Positions 32,316 to 43,582 are shown, counted from the stretch's first letter. The stretch is 64,000 bases of DNA from Schizochytrium sp. TIO01 (GCA_004764695.1 SMSO01000032.1:3064501-3128500); one strand, 5' to 3'. Numbers and translations are program-made. Notes: a model not told the origin generated them from the letters alone.

Positions 32316-32785
32316 TGTCCTGGCAGGTTATCTCTACACAAGCTGTGTCGCCTTACATCTCATATCAAGAAAAAACAGAGAAAACGTTCACTTCTTTCAA
32401 GTTATAGATTTCTTTTACTTTTCCATTTTAAAAGAGAAGTTAAAAGAGATGCCTTTTAATCAAAACTCTTATAGACTTAAAACGATTTTTCTTATCATGT
32501 ACGCTATCGTACAACAAGGAAATTGCACGCCTTTCCAAAAAAGAAGAACCTCTACAAGCAAGCACACCCAAAATACCGAATCACTCAAGTCTCGTCGGCC
32601 ACATCAGCCAAGACTTCTTAGCTCATACATAGCTAACCTAACTTACTCACACGAGCTTGGTTTTCTCAAAGAGCTGCGACTGAGCTCCGCGCACGTGACC
32701 TCTTCGTCCACCTCTGGGCTAGCCCATCCCCTTTCGGACCCTTCTTTCTCTGTGATTAATTCTCAACCAACCAGGGTTCACGACA
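32316..32785 (-). repeat. repeat family R1, copy b, with TG...CA ends
   Basis: 470 bp that on the plus strand starts TGTCCTGGCAGG and ends GGGTTCACGACA, giving TG...CA termini and a short TGTC/GACA inverted repeat like an LTR. The 5-bp flanks (CTTAC, GGCTC) do not match, so it is not a clean solo insertion. A 126-codon frame inside (32449-32829) is not conserved in the other copies. Confidence 0.65.
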
Positions 32786-33081
32786 GGCTCAAGACAGCAA
32801 GTTGTAAAGATTTATCAATTTTTAAATAATTGAAACAACTTTCTAGGTTTTGGGGTTTTTCTTTTTATTATACAAACGAGACGTTTGATGTGAGTCGAGA
32901 TAAAGTGTTAATAAATTTAGTGTTAATATTTTTTAAAGTAAATAGTAAACTAAGTTTACTGCATGTTGCGTTATGAGACGATCGGGTAAGACACAGCGGT
33001 ACTGCAAATTCAGTTCGATGCGCGTTCCCTACAGAATATGTTCATCAGAGACTCTAAACGTGAGAGAATTGAAAACACTGA

Positions 33082-33343
33082 TGTCGTGTTCCCTGGTCGA
33101 TTGAGAGTCAATCATAGTGAAAGAAGGGATTTGGGAGAGGATAGACTAGCCTTCAGAAAGGTGAACGAAGAGCTTTGTCAAGAGATAGTCTATATGTGGG
33201 ACCGGGGTATACTAGGTATTGACGAGTGGTCATTAGTCACGCCTTTTTATAGCCCCTTAACAAGCTTGTGTGCGTGGAACGCAGTCGCAGCTCTTTACAT
33301 CCATTAGACAACTTGTATGGAAATAGCCTAGAAGGCCAGGACA
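33082..33343 (+). repeat. repeat family R1, copy c, deleted and interrupted
   Basis: Begins TGTCGTGTTCCCTGG at 33082 and ends GGCCAGGACA at 33343. It lacks about 300 bp of the family's middle and contains a nested 87-bp element at 33176-33262. Confidence 0.65.
33176..33262 (-). mobile_element. 87-bp LTR/MITE-like element, copy 1
   Basis: Flanked by a perfect 5-bp direct repeat AGCTT (33171-33175 and 33263-33267). The uninterrupted R1 copy a shows the empty site near 30931-30945. The element starts TGTCAAGAGATA and ends CCCTTAACA on the plus strand, and on the minus strand carries a TATAAAAAGG box about 12 bases from its start. It is about 95% identical to the copy at 37428-37516. TG...CA termini and 5-bp duplications suit a solo mini-LTR; the imperfect terminal inverted repeat (TGTCAAG/TGTTAAG) would also suit a tiny MITE. 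Confidence 0.75.
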
Positions 33344-34565
33344 CTGGTCAGGAAAAAATGTAAAACGTCTTTATATGCAATTTCTCCTATCTACTAATCC
33401 TATACTTCATGTCGATTAGGAAATATGGGTATGCGCAATGACACTGCAAAGAATCTGTGGAGCATTAAGCAGGTTTGCACGATCTTCGAAAAGCAATGTT
33501 TGTTCAGGAACCTCGATTGAAGGAAAGTGATACTTCAAAACACAGTATAGAATATTTTCTTACTTAAGAAATGACAAGACGATTTAGGCCAATCTTGTCT
33601 TCTTAGGCTTTTTCTCTGATCTGTCCAGCGGCGCCAAGCCTTTCTGGTCTCATCGGATTACTTCTTTGATTCACCCGATAAGCAATCTCTGCTATACCGC
33701 GGCTGCTATCGCCCCGACTCGAGAAGGAAGAGACGCAAAAGCTGCACTCAAGTTTGAAGTTACCATGCATCTGGTGCTCACTAGTGCAATAACTCTTAGA
33801 GAGGTAAACTCACGTTGTATCAGCTGTCTCTCCAGGAGGAGCAACGCCTCACCATGGAAGCTTTGTCTTCCTTTTTTTTCCCCTTCCATTGGTGATCTCC
33901 ATTGCTTACAATATCTCTGGGCTGGTAGAGTTCTTTCTCTACTTTCTGCCCCTCTATACAATCAATATATAGAGTTCTGAAATACTGCTTCTGTGAATTT
34001 TAAAAGCTGATAGAACAAAGCAAAAACAGTTCAATTTTTATGTATATATAGGTAGGTAGATCTATACACACAAGAATTTTAGATATTTGTGATAACACTA
34101 TTATATTAGATTGAGTCAAGAACTCACTATGTAGATCTATTTTTAGTTTGTCCATTTTTTTATTTCCACATTGAGTAAATAAATAATCGATATGTGTAGG
34201 TGCATTGAGATAAGGCAGTGCTTTAATATCAAGAACCTTGTGCACAGACCTCCTCTGGCGAGAGAGATCTCAGTCGCCCCACTCATGAGTATATCTTTCC
34301 ATCTAAAGATATGATATGTTAATAGTTAATCAAATTAACATAGTATTTATCTCTCTGTATGTATCCAACTATATACACATATTTATTTTATTTATTTATA
34401 TACATTATGTGTATGCATTGCTATTGTTTTAAAGTTCCTCGATATCACAAAGACAAGAAATAATCGTAAGTCCTGCTGCATATGTATGTATGTATTCGAA
34501 AGCGATAACCTGAATGACAAATTCAATCAATGCGCATAGCTGGTGCAAAACAATTGATCAAGTCT

Positions 34566-34602
<37 letters not shown>

Positions 34603-35997
34603 GGGAACCACTTGGCGATCACTTCATCAGGCCCATGCAAACTAGGGTTCGTTCATAAGCATGATTTCGATGGAGCTATCATAGAGATATGGCTTACTTG
34701 AATAATTTAGTCAGGTGAGAATTCAAAAAAAGAAAAAGAAAATAAGCATCATTTCTTTAGCTAAATTTGACTTAGAACTTGAAATCGAATTCCTATCTAT
34801 CTATGCTATTTATTTTATTATCTTCTTCTGCTAAACTTTAGAATCGGGTCAATTCAGATACGTTATTTATTTATGTACTTATAATAAATAATCCACAAGT
34901 AGAAGATGTAGACAGCTGGGAGCATTGTTTTGAAATGGAAAGATCGACTGATATATGAAGTATGTTAGTTATACAATTTGTAGAAGTTTTAAAATATCTC
35001 TTTCGTATATTCTTTTAATTAATAAAAATAAGTATAAAATACTTACAAATAAATCAATAAAAGCAATTTATTACAAAATTAAATATAATTATGATATTTT
35101 TGTCAATTCGAGATTTTATAAAAAAACATTAATTTTGATCAATTAATACTATTATTTATAGTTTTATATTATTTAAATTAAAATATTTAAATTATTGTAT
35201 CTATTGATAATTGGTGATTTAAAATTATTTATAGACAGATACAAAAACTTGTCTCCAATTGAAGTCCTCAGACATAAGTTTTCATCAAAATTAGGCAATA
35301 GAGACCTTGAAATATTCATGTTGATCTTCTATTCAATTTTTGTGTAATATAAACTACTTTTGATGTGAGCATTTGAGACTGGTTCATGTCTAACCCTATT
35401 CCCTCGCTGAGACCTTCTGTTTCAAAATAGTTTGACTAGTACTTCAAATCATGCTTAATTGATCTGAAATTTGACATGCATCTAAAAAATATTGATTTAT
35501 AACGCTGAACAAATTCTGGTGGTGATTGGACTATTATGAGTGAAGATATTGTTGTTGCAATACTGTTTTAATTTTAGTCTTTTTTTCGAATATTTCAACA
35601 TGACAATGAGGTTTTTGTACCCTTGAAGCCACTAGCTATAAGCCGCAATAAGCTCAAATGCATCACACACTTAAGTTAACTTCATCTTTAAGAACATAGG
35701 TTTATTTATTATATTTCCCTCTTTATAGCTCCTTAACATAATTATTTTAATTAAGCTCTTATTTATTTGTAGTTGTAGTCAACAATAAATAACAGATACT
35801 CGCATGTGTAGAGAGATAGAAAACCGTAAATAAAATATACTACACAACCAAGCTTGAAGGGAGAATTTTCAATCAATATAGTTTTTTTATTTATTTGTAC
35901 ATCTGAGCTGGTCGTGTGTATAATATACCGGTGAACTGTGTACTCCATATTTTTCAGCAGTCATAAAAGATAGTTTTTTATTTGCTTAAACACTTTG
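33344..35997. other. AT-rich gene desert segment
   Basis: About 2.6 kb of strongly AT-rich DNA, including a long TA dinucleotide run. Frames at 33666-33980 and elsewhere have no family resemblance. No tRNA or other RNA gene is recognised. Confidence 0.4.
34568..34599. repeat. (TA)n microsatellite
   Basis: About 16 uninterrupted TA units. Confidence 0.95.
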
Positions 35998-36015
35998 GAA
36001 TATGGGGCGAATGCA

Positions 36016-36160
36016 TTCATTAGACAACTTGTATAGAAATAGTCTAGAGGGCCAGGACATCTTTTAAATGAAAAGTAATTTTTTCTCTGGTTTTTTCTTG
36101 ATATGAAATGTAAGCCGGGTGAATTCACAAGGCGTCTAGTATATAAACAACCGAGAGGGC
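36016..36160 (+). repeat. R1 end fragments
   Basis: TTAGACAACTTGTATAGAAA with GGCCAGGACA near 36016-36057 matches the end of R1 copy c. The sequence at 36070-36160 (TTCTTGATATGAAATGTAAG then GTATATAAACAACCGAGAGG) matches the same end region again, so two R1 ends lie side by side. Confidence 0.5.
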
Positions 36161-36258
36161 TAAAGTCAGATCTAAATCCTTTTCTTCAAACAATACTTTA
36201 AGCAAAGCTTTGGTGACGCAATGAATAAATAGCCTTTTACAAATCTGTCTATTATTAT

Positions 36259-36450
36259 TGAAGTAATATACAGCTGCTGCCTAACCTAATCTAGCTTTCC
36301 GGTCAGTTGGACTGCCATCATACATTCGTCTCTACCTGTATCCAGACCCGAAACCCCAATAACTCATGTATCATCTTCTTTCTCTTTCTCCTGAGTTTGC
36401 CGTCCTTGTCAGACTACCTCTGCACGCTTCACAGCACAAGCTACTCTGCA
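36259..36450 (+). repeat. repeat family R3, copy a
   Basis: About 190 bp, inverted relative to 40111-40311. Shared words include TTGAAGTAATATACAGC, CTCCTGAGTTTGCC and AGCTACTCTG. Identity is about 75% by eye. Confidence 0.65.
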
Positions 36451-37067
36451 ATAATTATTTAAAGCTCCACTCTATATCCCGGTCCATTTCTCTTGCTTAT
36501 TTGCTGAGGTACTCAGTCGAAGGGGGGAGTAAAGGGATTTCTTTAGAACTTCTAGCATACCATTGTAGCCTCGGTTCCAAACGATTATGTTATAAAGAGG
36601 ATCAGAACTAGACAACCAGGTGTGCTATTGTTAATAGAAGGAAACCACTAAGATTATACATGTGAGGTTATTATCGTAGTTGCGAGACAAGTTGCCCGTT
36701 AATTATGTGGAACATAGATAGTTTCCCCCCTTTATCTTCCAAGTCTACCATTAATCTCTGGCTGACCAGGAAATAGCTTTCAGCAGAAGTCAAGATCTGA
36801 AAGTGAAGAAACACACTTAACAGAATTACTCTAGTGAAGTATAAGTTAATGTTAAAGAGACAAGTCTACTAACCTCATCAGTTTCGTCTAATATAGATCA
36901 AGCATGTTTATGTATCCGCATTAGATTAATATACCTCTGAAATGAGTTTTTAGACGGTATATCGCAAACTCAAAAAGTCAAATTTTACTAATGATTCTTT
37001 AAATCTTTATTAACTCCCTTGACTTGTTCTTTTAGTCCACCTCTAGCTGACTAGATCTACCTCTCAT
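36451..37067. other. AT-rich desert segment between R3a and R2a
   Basis: No coding, RNA or repeat signal is recognised here. Confidence 0.35.
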
Positions 37068-37560
37068 TAATTGAAAGAGCTAGTGGACAAGACATTGCTA
37101 TAGTTCTTGGCGTCCTTTTTTGAAACCCTAGTAGACATAGGGCTTGCACAAAAGCAAGAACAGACAGCCAGATTCATGTGGCTGCCGGAGTCAAGAAGCA
37201 GAAGTGTGAATACACATTACCTACATCCAAGCATGGTGTAACTTGAATCGATACTTGTAGAAATTGAATCACCTAACCCCATCGATTATCTCTAGCACCT
37301 TTCAAGAAAATCTTAACCTCGTTAATTACTACATGAATCCATCTGTCCAGGAATTCATTCTCCAGGACAGCAGTTCGCTAACTCTTAAATCAATCTTCTT
37401 AAAGCCATCATCAGAAACCCTTGCCTTTGTTGAGGGGCTATAAAAAGGCGTGACTAATGACCACTCGTCAATACCTAGTATACCCCGGTCCCGTATATAT
37501 AGGTTATCTCTTGACAGCCTTCATCTTTACAGCCAACATCAAGTTGGCTAGAATCATCTT
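37068..37560 (+). repeat. repeat family R2, copy a, interrupted by the 89-bp element
   Basis: Direct repeat of about 40855-41245. Shared words include AGTGGACAAGACATT, GTGGTGTAACTTGAATC-like text (TGGTGTAACTTGAATC), TTAATTACTACATGAATC-like text and CTTCTTAAAGCC. It differs by the 89-bp insertion at 37428-37516. Identity outside the insertion is about 75% by eye. Confidence 0.7.
37428..37516 (+). mobile_element. 89-bp LTR/MITE-like element, copy 2
   Basis: Flanked by perfect 5-bp repeats GCCTT (37423-37427 and 37517-37521). R2 copy b shows the empty site TTGCCTTCAT at 41191-41200 with a single GCCTT. It starts TGTTGAGGGGCTATAAAAAG and ends TATCTCTTGACA. It is nearly identical to copy 1 (a G/A change near the start and a few changes near the end). 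Too short to code for anything. Confidence 0.8.
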
Positions 37561-38072
37561 TCAGTAGTAAGTAGACACTGCATTGATTGGAACCGGCCGG
37601 TGCCAAGACAAATGGTCAGAGATATGCACGAGATCCAGAATTGACGGAAATACAAGCTAAATGCCCTGTGTGTAATTCTGTTCTCCCTCTACTCTTAACG
37701 TTTATATGTTATTGTGAGAATGTTGATATTTCTGAACTAAACAAAACACGCTTTAAACATAGCGATGAATTTTTGCGCTTTAAAAAGTACTTTAAATTGT
37801 CAAAAAGACTTTTATGTAAGCAAAGGAAACTCACTATCATTTAAATGATATGATCCAGATTTTTTGCCGCCTCTTGAATGGGGTTAACTTTCAAGGTCAG
37901 TCGATTTTTTTCTTGTATGCGTTAGCTCTTTATTGTTGTATTGAACTCCTTTCAATAATCTTGACCTCATTTCCGCACAGTTCTTTTCCCTATGAGACTT
38001 ACTTCAATCGAAAACATCAGAAATCGTTTTATCTATCTTCAAAAGTTCCACTGACCAGCTTGACGACTCAAT
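37561..38072. other. desert segment between R2a and R1d
   Basis: Two short open frames (37587-37844, 37850-38080) show no family resemblance and lack conserved copies. Otherwise AT-rich with nothing recognised. Confidence 0.35.
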
Positions 38073-38529
38073 TGTCCTGACTCAGTAGGCTGTTTTTATA
38101 CAAGCTGCTTTATGAATGGGAGTATTCGCCTTACATTTCATATTGAGAGAAAAAAAGGAAAAACTTGAAGGTAAAGCCTCTTTAAAAAAAATTAAATTTG
38201 CTGCAAGGAAAGTTTAAAACATTATTGTTTTTGTTTTTTAACCCCCAAAGAATCTTCTTATCGTGCACGCTATTGTACTAAAGAAGTATCACACATCTTC
38301 AAAGAAGAAGCTCCACAGACAAAGCACGCCAAAATCACCCAGATTATCACTGCAAGTCAGGACACGACTTCTGAGCCTACATCAAGCTATCCTACGTTAC
38401 TCACACGAACTTAATTTTATCAAGGAGCTGTGACTACGTCGTCTTTGTTCACGTTCATTATCTAGTCTGGCCTCTCGAATTCCTTTACCCATGCGCCTGA
38501 TTCTTCAATTAACCAAGGCTCACGACGCA
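38073..38529 (-). repeat. repeat family R1, copy d
   Basis: Same orientation as copy b. It starts TGTCCTGACTCAG and ends AGGCTCACGACGCA, so the terminal ACA is altered. Matches along the middle (CTTATCGTGCACGCTATTGT, CACACGAACTTAATTTT) are about 70% by eye. Confidence 0.6.
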
Positions 38530-40110
38530 ATCTAATTTAAGAGGAAGGGTATGGAAGCAACCGTATTATTGTTATGTGCATGATAATGATAGAGTACAAC
38601 AAGCTGGAGCTGCTATTCCTTTATAGAGATCATCAATCGCAAGAGGAGTATGGTAACTCTAGGAAAATCAAATAAAACCCAAGGACTCGATCATACGTTA
38701 AAGAAAACGCACGGTTTTAATTACTTATTATTTTTGAGACTTGTCAAGCTAGAGGGTAACTGAGAAAGGTGAAGATAATATTCTTGAGTGCTTAGTAAAA
38801 AGGTGATGTTTATGAGTTAACAAACTGCAATTTTTGGTATCCTATTTCAATGGTCACATTAGTTTGACCCATAAGATGCATGATGAATATAATTATTTCC
38901 TACGGATATTATGTAGAGAGTTAGGTTCTATGTAGATTCTCAACCATTATATCTGATTTTGGCTAGCTATATATTTGACAGTTATGCTTGTGTGATAAGC
39001 ACACGTCCAGTCGACGTGATAGATTCCCATCGATAAGGAAGGCATGCCCATTCTCTTATGCGTTAAATACTTATCATTTAAAGATTTATGTGTAAATGTC
39101 ATTCCTACGGTACTGACGATAGTGCTAAAAGCTAATCTTTGAGTAACCAAAGTTTGACTGAGCAGACGAAGCCGAGGAGCTTGGAAGATATGATAGGACT
39201 TGAGGAGACATTGTATGCCTGGGCATAAATGTATCAATATTTTGAACTTGGATATAAGCAAGCAGGTGGGTTGGTGCATTTTCTAACTAGGAGACCAAGA
39301 CTGTCTTAATGTGATATTATGCAGTGCTCAAGGGTTTAGATTGACTCGTTTCCTCAACCACTGATTCAAGCTATTCTTGAATGACCCCTTGATAATGCAG
39401 TAGGCTTTCACTCTTGAGTTCCCTTGGACATACCTTCGTCTCTGAAAGTCACATTCTTAATATGCATGAGCTTTAATAGTTCAGGATTAAAAATAATTTC
39501 ACAGATGGTTAGCAATGTACCGTGTCTTAGTGTTTACAAGTTTCATATAGGATTGGAAAGAGCCTTTACCTTATTATGTTAGCCTGTGCCTTCGATTGTT
39601 GATCTCAATAACTTCTTTATGTATATTTCCCACACATGCATAAAAAACAGATATACGGGTCGTCGAATCAATAATTGTTGATGGAGAATTTACGCTTCTT
39701 TATATCCTAAGGGCTGACTAAGTTCTTAATGCGTCATATATACATATAAGATCTAAAATTGGGTCAGCAGATTGTTAACTTGCAATAGTTTTGAATCTCC
39801 TCTCTTTTCAAAAGCCTTTTCATTGGTACTCAAGTTTCTTTCCCGCACCTTGGATAGTCAACCACCAGCGCGACAATCACCTATTTTTAGTAGTTCTAAA
39901 AGAAATATCAGAGAGCCAATTGGGTGTAGGTGGTATGAAAAAGGCAAAGAAAAATGAATTGTTCAGATTAAAACAGGGGCTATTTAAAAGCAGTATGACT
40001 CCTTCTCTACTATCGACTTGTATCATATCGTAAGTTTCGCGATATGGTGATGAGATCGAAATGCCTTTTGCTTGATGGATTGCTTGATGGTTTCCCTCCT
40101 GTTTTTTTTA
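38530..40110. other. AT-rich gene desert segment
   Basis: No gene, RNA or clear repeat recognised in this 1.6-kb stretch; short open frames look like background. Confidence 0.35.
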
Positions 40111-40311
40111 CAGAGTAGCTTGTGTTGTAAAGTGTGCAGAGGTAATCTGACAAGGATGGCAAACTCAGGAGAAAGAGAAAGAAGATGATATTCGAGTTAT
40201 TGGGGTTTCTGGTCTGGATACAGGCAGGATGAATGTATTATGTCAGTCCAATAGACATGAGGTGTTAGACGGAAGAGCTAGGTCAGACACTTGGCTGTAT
40301 ATTACTTCAAT
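40111..40311 (-). repeat. repeat family R3, copy b
   Basis: Inverted copy of 36259-36450. Here it reads AGAGTAGCTTGTGTTGTAAA at the left and GCTGTATATTACTTCAA at the right. Confidence 0.65.
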
Positions 40312-40854
40312 ACTTTTTAAACAAGTCACGAACACAACTCCTGTAGGGCTTTACACATCTACGTGCATACAGAAATAAAAAAAACTGCTCGTAGAATTAT
40401 TAGTTTTCCTGCCCCCCCCCTTTTCCAGAGGAAAAAGACAGGTACAGAACCTACTTCAATTGCAAAACAACCAATAAAAAGCAAATGATAAAGCAAACCA
40501 GGAATTTCTAGAAGAACAACTTGAATATAATTCGAACATTAGGTACTTGAATATTTATCAGTGACTCAGTTGCTGTAGAAGATAAATGTGATGAGTGGTG
40601 TTCTTCACCCCCTTTGTGCCCGAAGAAAGAATACTTTTACATACTTTCTATACTGGTGGTCGTGTACTTTTGATTGAGAAATACTAAATAAAAAGGATTT
40701 CCATTTCTGGTCTGGGCTGTCTGGAAGGTGCTACATCAATTCTGGGGTCCTCGCTATAGAGAAGAATACACAAACACATAAATTTCAAGCTTGTAGTGGT
40801 GACTCGTAAAACAAAATTATCTTTCGTAGATTGGCCTGAAATAAAGATTTCTAA
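40312..40854. other. desert segment between R3b and R2b
   Basis: AT-rich, with a short C run near 40410. Nothing recognised. Confidence 0.35.
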
Positions 40855-41245
40855 ACTATAGTGGACAAGACATTTTGCTAGAGTTTTGCACATCCCTTTG
40901 TAGAGGCCTCGTGGACATAGGGCCTGCAATAGAGCAGAACTAGATAATCAGACCTACGTGGTTGAGAAGCCAAGAACCAAAAGTGAGACTACACATTTCC
41001 TAGAGCGAAGTCGCGTATGGTGTAACTTGAATCAATAACTGAAGAGGCTGACTTAACCTAGCCCCTTCAATTCTATCTAACGCAGTTTAAGAGTGTCTTA
41101 GCCTTCTAATTACTACATGAATCAGTCTGCCTTGGAATTTATTTCATAAGTACAGCAAAATCATCCTTCTTAAAGCCTTCATCAAAACTCTTGCCTTCAT
41201 CTTCCTAGCCAACCTCCAGCTAATCATGTTTATCTTTCAGGAACG
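40855..41245 (+). repeat. repeat family R2, copy b (empty site)
   Basis: Direct repeat of 37068-37560 without the 89-bp insertion, which makes it the reference for the unoccupied target. Confidence 0.7.
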
Positions 41246-42049
41246 ATAGGTATCAATACCTATTTGCCTGCCAAAATATAGGTAGTTGCATATTTAAAAA
41301 GTTTATTGCGTTTGTGCATTCAATATTATAAACGCTTTGGTTGCGAACACAAAAAAAGAGTTAATTTTTTTTTGTCTGTTTTTTAGAACAAGAGAACAAG
41401 AGAAAAGTTAAATGAATATTTTTGTATCCGTCTTTACGTGACGCTCGCTGCGTTTAAAAGGGCCGGTAAGAAGATAGGGCGGACTTAACCCCTTAGTTTA
41501 GTTTGGCTTGAGTTTTTTTTACCAAGTCTTGAAAAAAAAAAAAAACTTAAAGGAGTTGCCTCTGACAAGTGCGAGTAGTGTCATCACAACTGAGGGTTGT
41601 TTGAGTATTAAGCAGGCTAAGTGTGCTACCGAGGGGTTTTGAGCTCACTGCCAACCTTGTTATTATCATTGCTGGGATATGTTGACTTGTTGTTTGACTT
41701 AAGTGTTTGACTTGAGTAAAAGGATTGGTCATGTTATTGCGAGTGTTAGTAAAGCAAGATTAAACAAGATAGACAAAAAAAGGTTAAAAAACTAATAAAT
41801 AAATAAAATAAGAAGACTAGGTAGGTATCGATCATCCTGATGTTAATGCTATTTACCGCTAACATTCACACGCCTTCTGCTGCTACTACTACTATTACTA
41901 CTACTATTGGAGAGATTTTATTACCTTACTTATACCTGTTCTACTCTTACATTAAAATCACTCACTCCTTATACCAAAAGGATCAATAGGGTACTTGGGT
42001 TTTAATCGACTCTCACTACTAATAGTCACAGATAAAGAGGTAAGATCTC
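41246..42049. other. spacer between R2b and the SOD promoter region
   Basis: Contains a dispersed short repeat at 41501-41580, an A run near 41532-41545 and an ACT/CTA-rich simple stretch near 41880-41910. No gene is recognised. Confidence 0.4.
41501..41580 (+). repeat. dispersed short repeat (DSR), copy 5
   Basis: Starts GTTTGGCTTGAGTTTTTTTT, includes AACTTAAAGGAGTTGCC and ends CTCTGACAAGTGCGAGTAGT. Expanded by a poly-A run in the middle. Confidence 0.6.
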
Positions 42050-42059
42050 TTAGCTTGGG

Positions 42060-42238
42060 TACGAAGGTAGGTATAGAGTAAAAAGAAAAAGAAAGAGAAA
42101 TGAAACTTGAGACAGCAAAACTTGAACGACTTGAACTTTATCAATACCAGGGTACGTACAAGGCATCATCGCAAGCAAGGCACGCAATGCAGTCAGACCT
42201 GTGATCGCTGGGTCGCGGACCAGTACAAAGCTGATAAT
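42060..42238 (-). CDS. possible exon on the minus strand upstream of SOD
   Basis: A minus-strand frame reads RDIISFVLVRDPAITG, ALRALLAMMPCTYPG and DKVQVVQVLL. It is immediately preceded by a strong acceptor-like sequence: a TCTAAGC branch-like word, a CT-rich tract and TTTATAG/GTGTAG near 42244-42270. The peptide composition resembles a helical repeat, and the local base use is less AT-rich than the spacer. No ATG, partner exon or family could be identified. Confidence 0.25.
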
Positions 42239-42540
42239 ATCTCTCAACTACACCTATAAATTGAAAGAAGAGAAGCTTAAGCTTAGATTGAAGAGGTTGT
42301 CATGTCCTGCAAACTCTGGGAATCCTGATGTTGCCAAGCTGCTTGAACGGTGAGCGGAACGAGTCGAAGCTAAGGAATCATAGATTGGGGGACGAGAAAG
42401 AGGATTGGGTGGGGGAGAAAGGTTATGCCCCGAGGCAATACGTCTAAAGTCCAGTAACAACTAACTTAACAGCTGTCTATCTCTTCAATGTTACTGATAA
42501 TAATCCCTTCGTGCAATATTTAGAAACTGAGCAATTCAGG

Positions 42541-43014
42541 ATGAGCGGACGTGCGGTGTGTATTCTTCGCAGTGGTGATGGTATCGAGGGTACGATCGAG
42601 TTTGCGAGCAGTGGCTCTGCAACGAAAGTGACCGGCAGAGTATCTGGACTTACACCTGGCAAACATGGTTTCCACATCCACATGTGGGGAGACCTCACGA
42701 ATGGATGCGCATCTACAGGCGGTCACTTCAATCCAGCTGGAAAGCAACACGGAGGTCCTACTGACGAGAATCGCCATGCTGGAGATCTCGGTAATATTGT
42801 TGCTGACGCCTCTGGAACGGCAATGGTTGATATCACTGATGTTCAAATCCCTTTGGCCGGGCCCAACTCTATCATTGGGCGCGCTGTTGTCGTTCATGCC
42901 GGTGAAGATGATTTGGGAAACGGCAACGACGAAGAGTCACTGAAGACTGGAAATGCCGGCGGTCGCGTTGCCTGTGGCATTGTCGCTCTAACTCCACAGC
43001 CCTCGACCATGTAA
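42541..43014 (+). CDS. SOD1: Cu/Zn superoxide dismutase, cytosolic type
   Basis: A 157-residue enzyme that disproportionates superoxide. All ligands are present: copper His45 and His47 (GFHIH), bridging His62 (GGHFNP), zinc His70, His79 and Asp82, and copper His119 ([11 protein letters not shown]). The intrasubunit disulfide pair Cys56/Cys145 and the active-site Arg142 (GGRVACGIV) are also there. Length matches the cytosolic form and there is no signal peptide. The frame can be opened at a GTG 30 bases earlier, but ATG at 42541 gives the standard N-terminus. No intron is seen. Confidence 0.96.
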   Translation: MSGRAVCILRSGDGIEGTIEFASSGSATKVTGRVSGLTPGKHGFHIHMWGDLTNGCASTGGHFNPAGKQHGGPTDENRHAGDLGNIVADASGTAMVDITDVQIPLAGPNSIIGRAVVVHAGEDDLGNGNDEESLKTGNAGGRVACGIVALTPQPSTM

Positions 43015-43582
43015 TCGTTGGTCCCAATCCGAACACCTCGGCTTGCTTTCTTAAAATTTTTAGATTGAGAGCCTCGATGGACCCTAATGAAGTCCCCAAA
43101 TGCAGAGGCCACGCACGAAAATGAATGCTAAAGGCCTTAGCAATTTCTTTCTCATTTTTATACATCAATAAATGAAATGAAGGAATGTATCTATCTATTA
43201 AATTGAAATGCATTAGCACTCAGGAAGTGTATTAGTAAGGGATTGCATAACATTTGAAATAGTTGCTCTTGTTGCGATGTTGTGAATTGTGCTTGCTATA
43301 CTTGGTAATCATTGTATGTGGGAAGACTATGTCCCAAAGCTTCATCGGGCGTGGCTTGGCATCAGTTCAAAATTTGAGTTTTAGGAGACTATATCGATAG
43401 TTTTGATACGTTCAAGTGCTTCTTAGAATGATCATGTGCGAAGAGACGCCTTTGACTAAAATAGGTAGTCGAAGTGCCTACCTCATAGTCTAAGGGTCTA
43501 GGATACCTACCTACTATGATTATAAAAATAAAAAGATTAAAAAAGGAGAAAAAAAAAAGTGCCAGCCATAAAAAACTGTGGA
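43015..43582. other. spacer between SOD and tRNA-His
   Basis: 3' UTR of SOD and AT-rich spacer with a TACCTAC/TAGGTA-rich block near 43480-43515 and an A/G run at 43530-43560, just past the tRNA 3' end. On the tRNA strand that block gives a T run that could serve as Pol III terminator (43550-43557). Confidence 0.45.

Noticed and set aside
32449-32829. 126-codon ATG-started frame
   Set aside because: It lies inside R1 copy b, and the equivalent part of copies a and d has no matching frame, so it is chance.
33038-33307. 89-codon frame
   Set aside because: It spans R1 copy c and the nested 87-bp insertion, so it cannot be a conserved protein.
33176-37516. The two 87-89 bp copies as CRISPR-like or tandem repeats
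   Set aside because: They are 4 kb apart, inverted, and each has its own target duplication; no spacer array exists.
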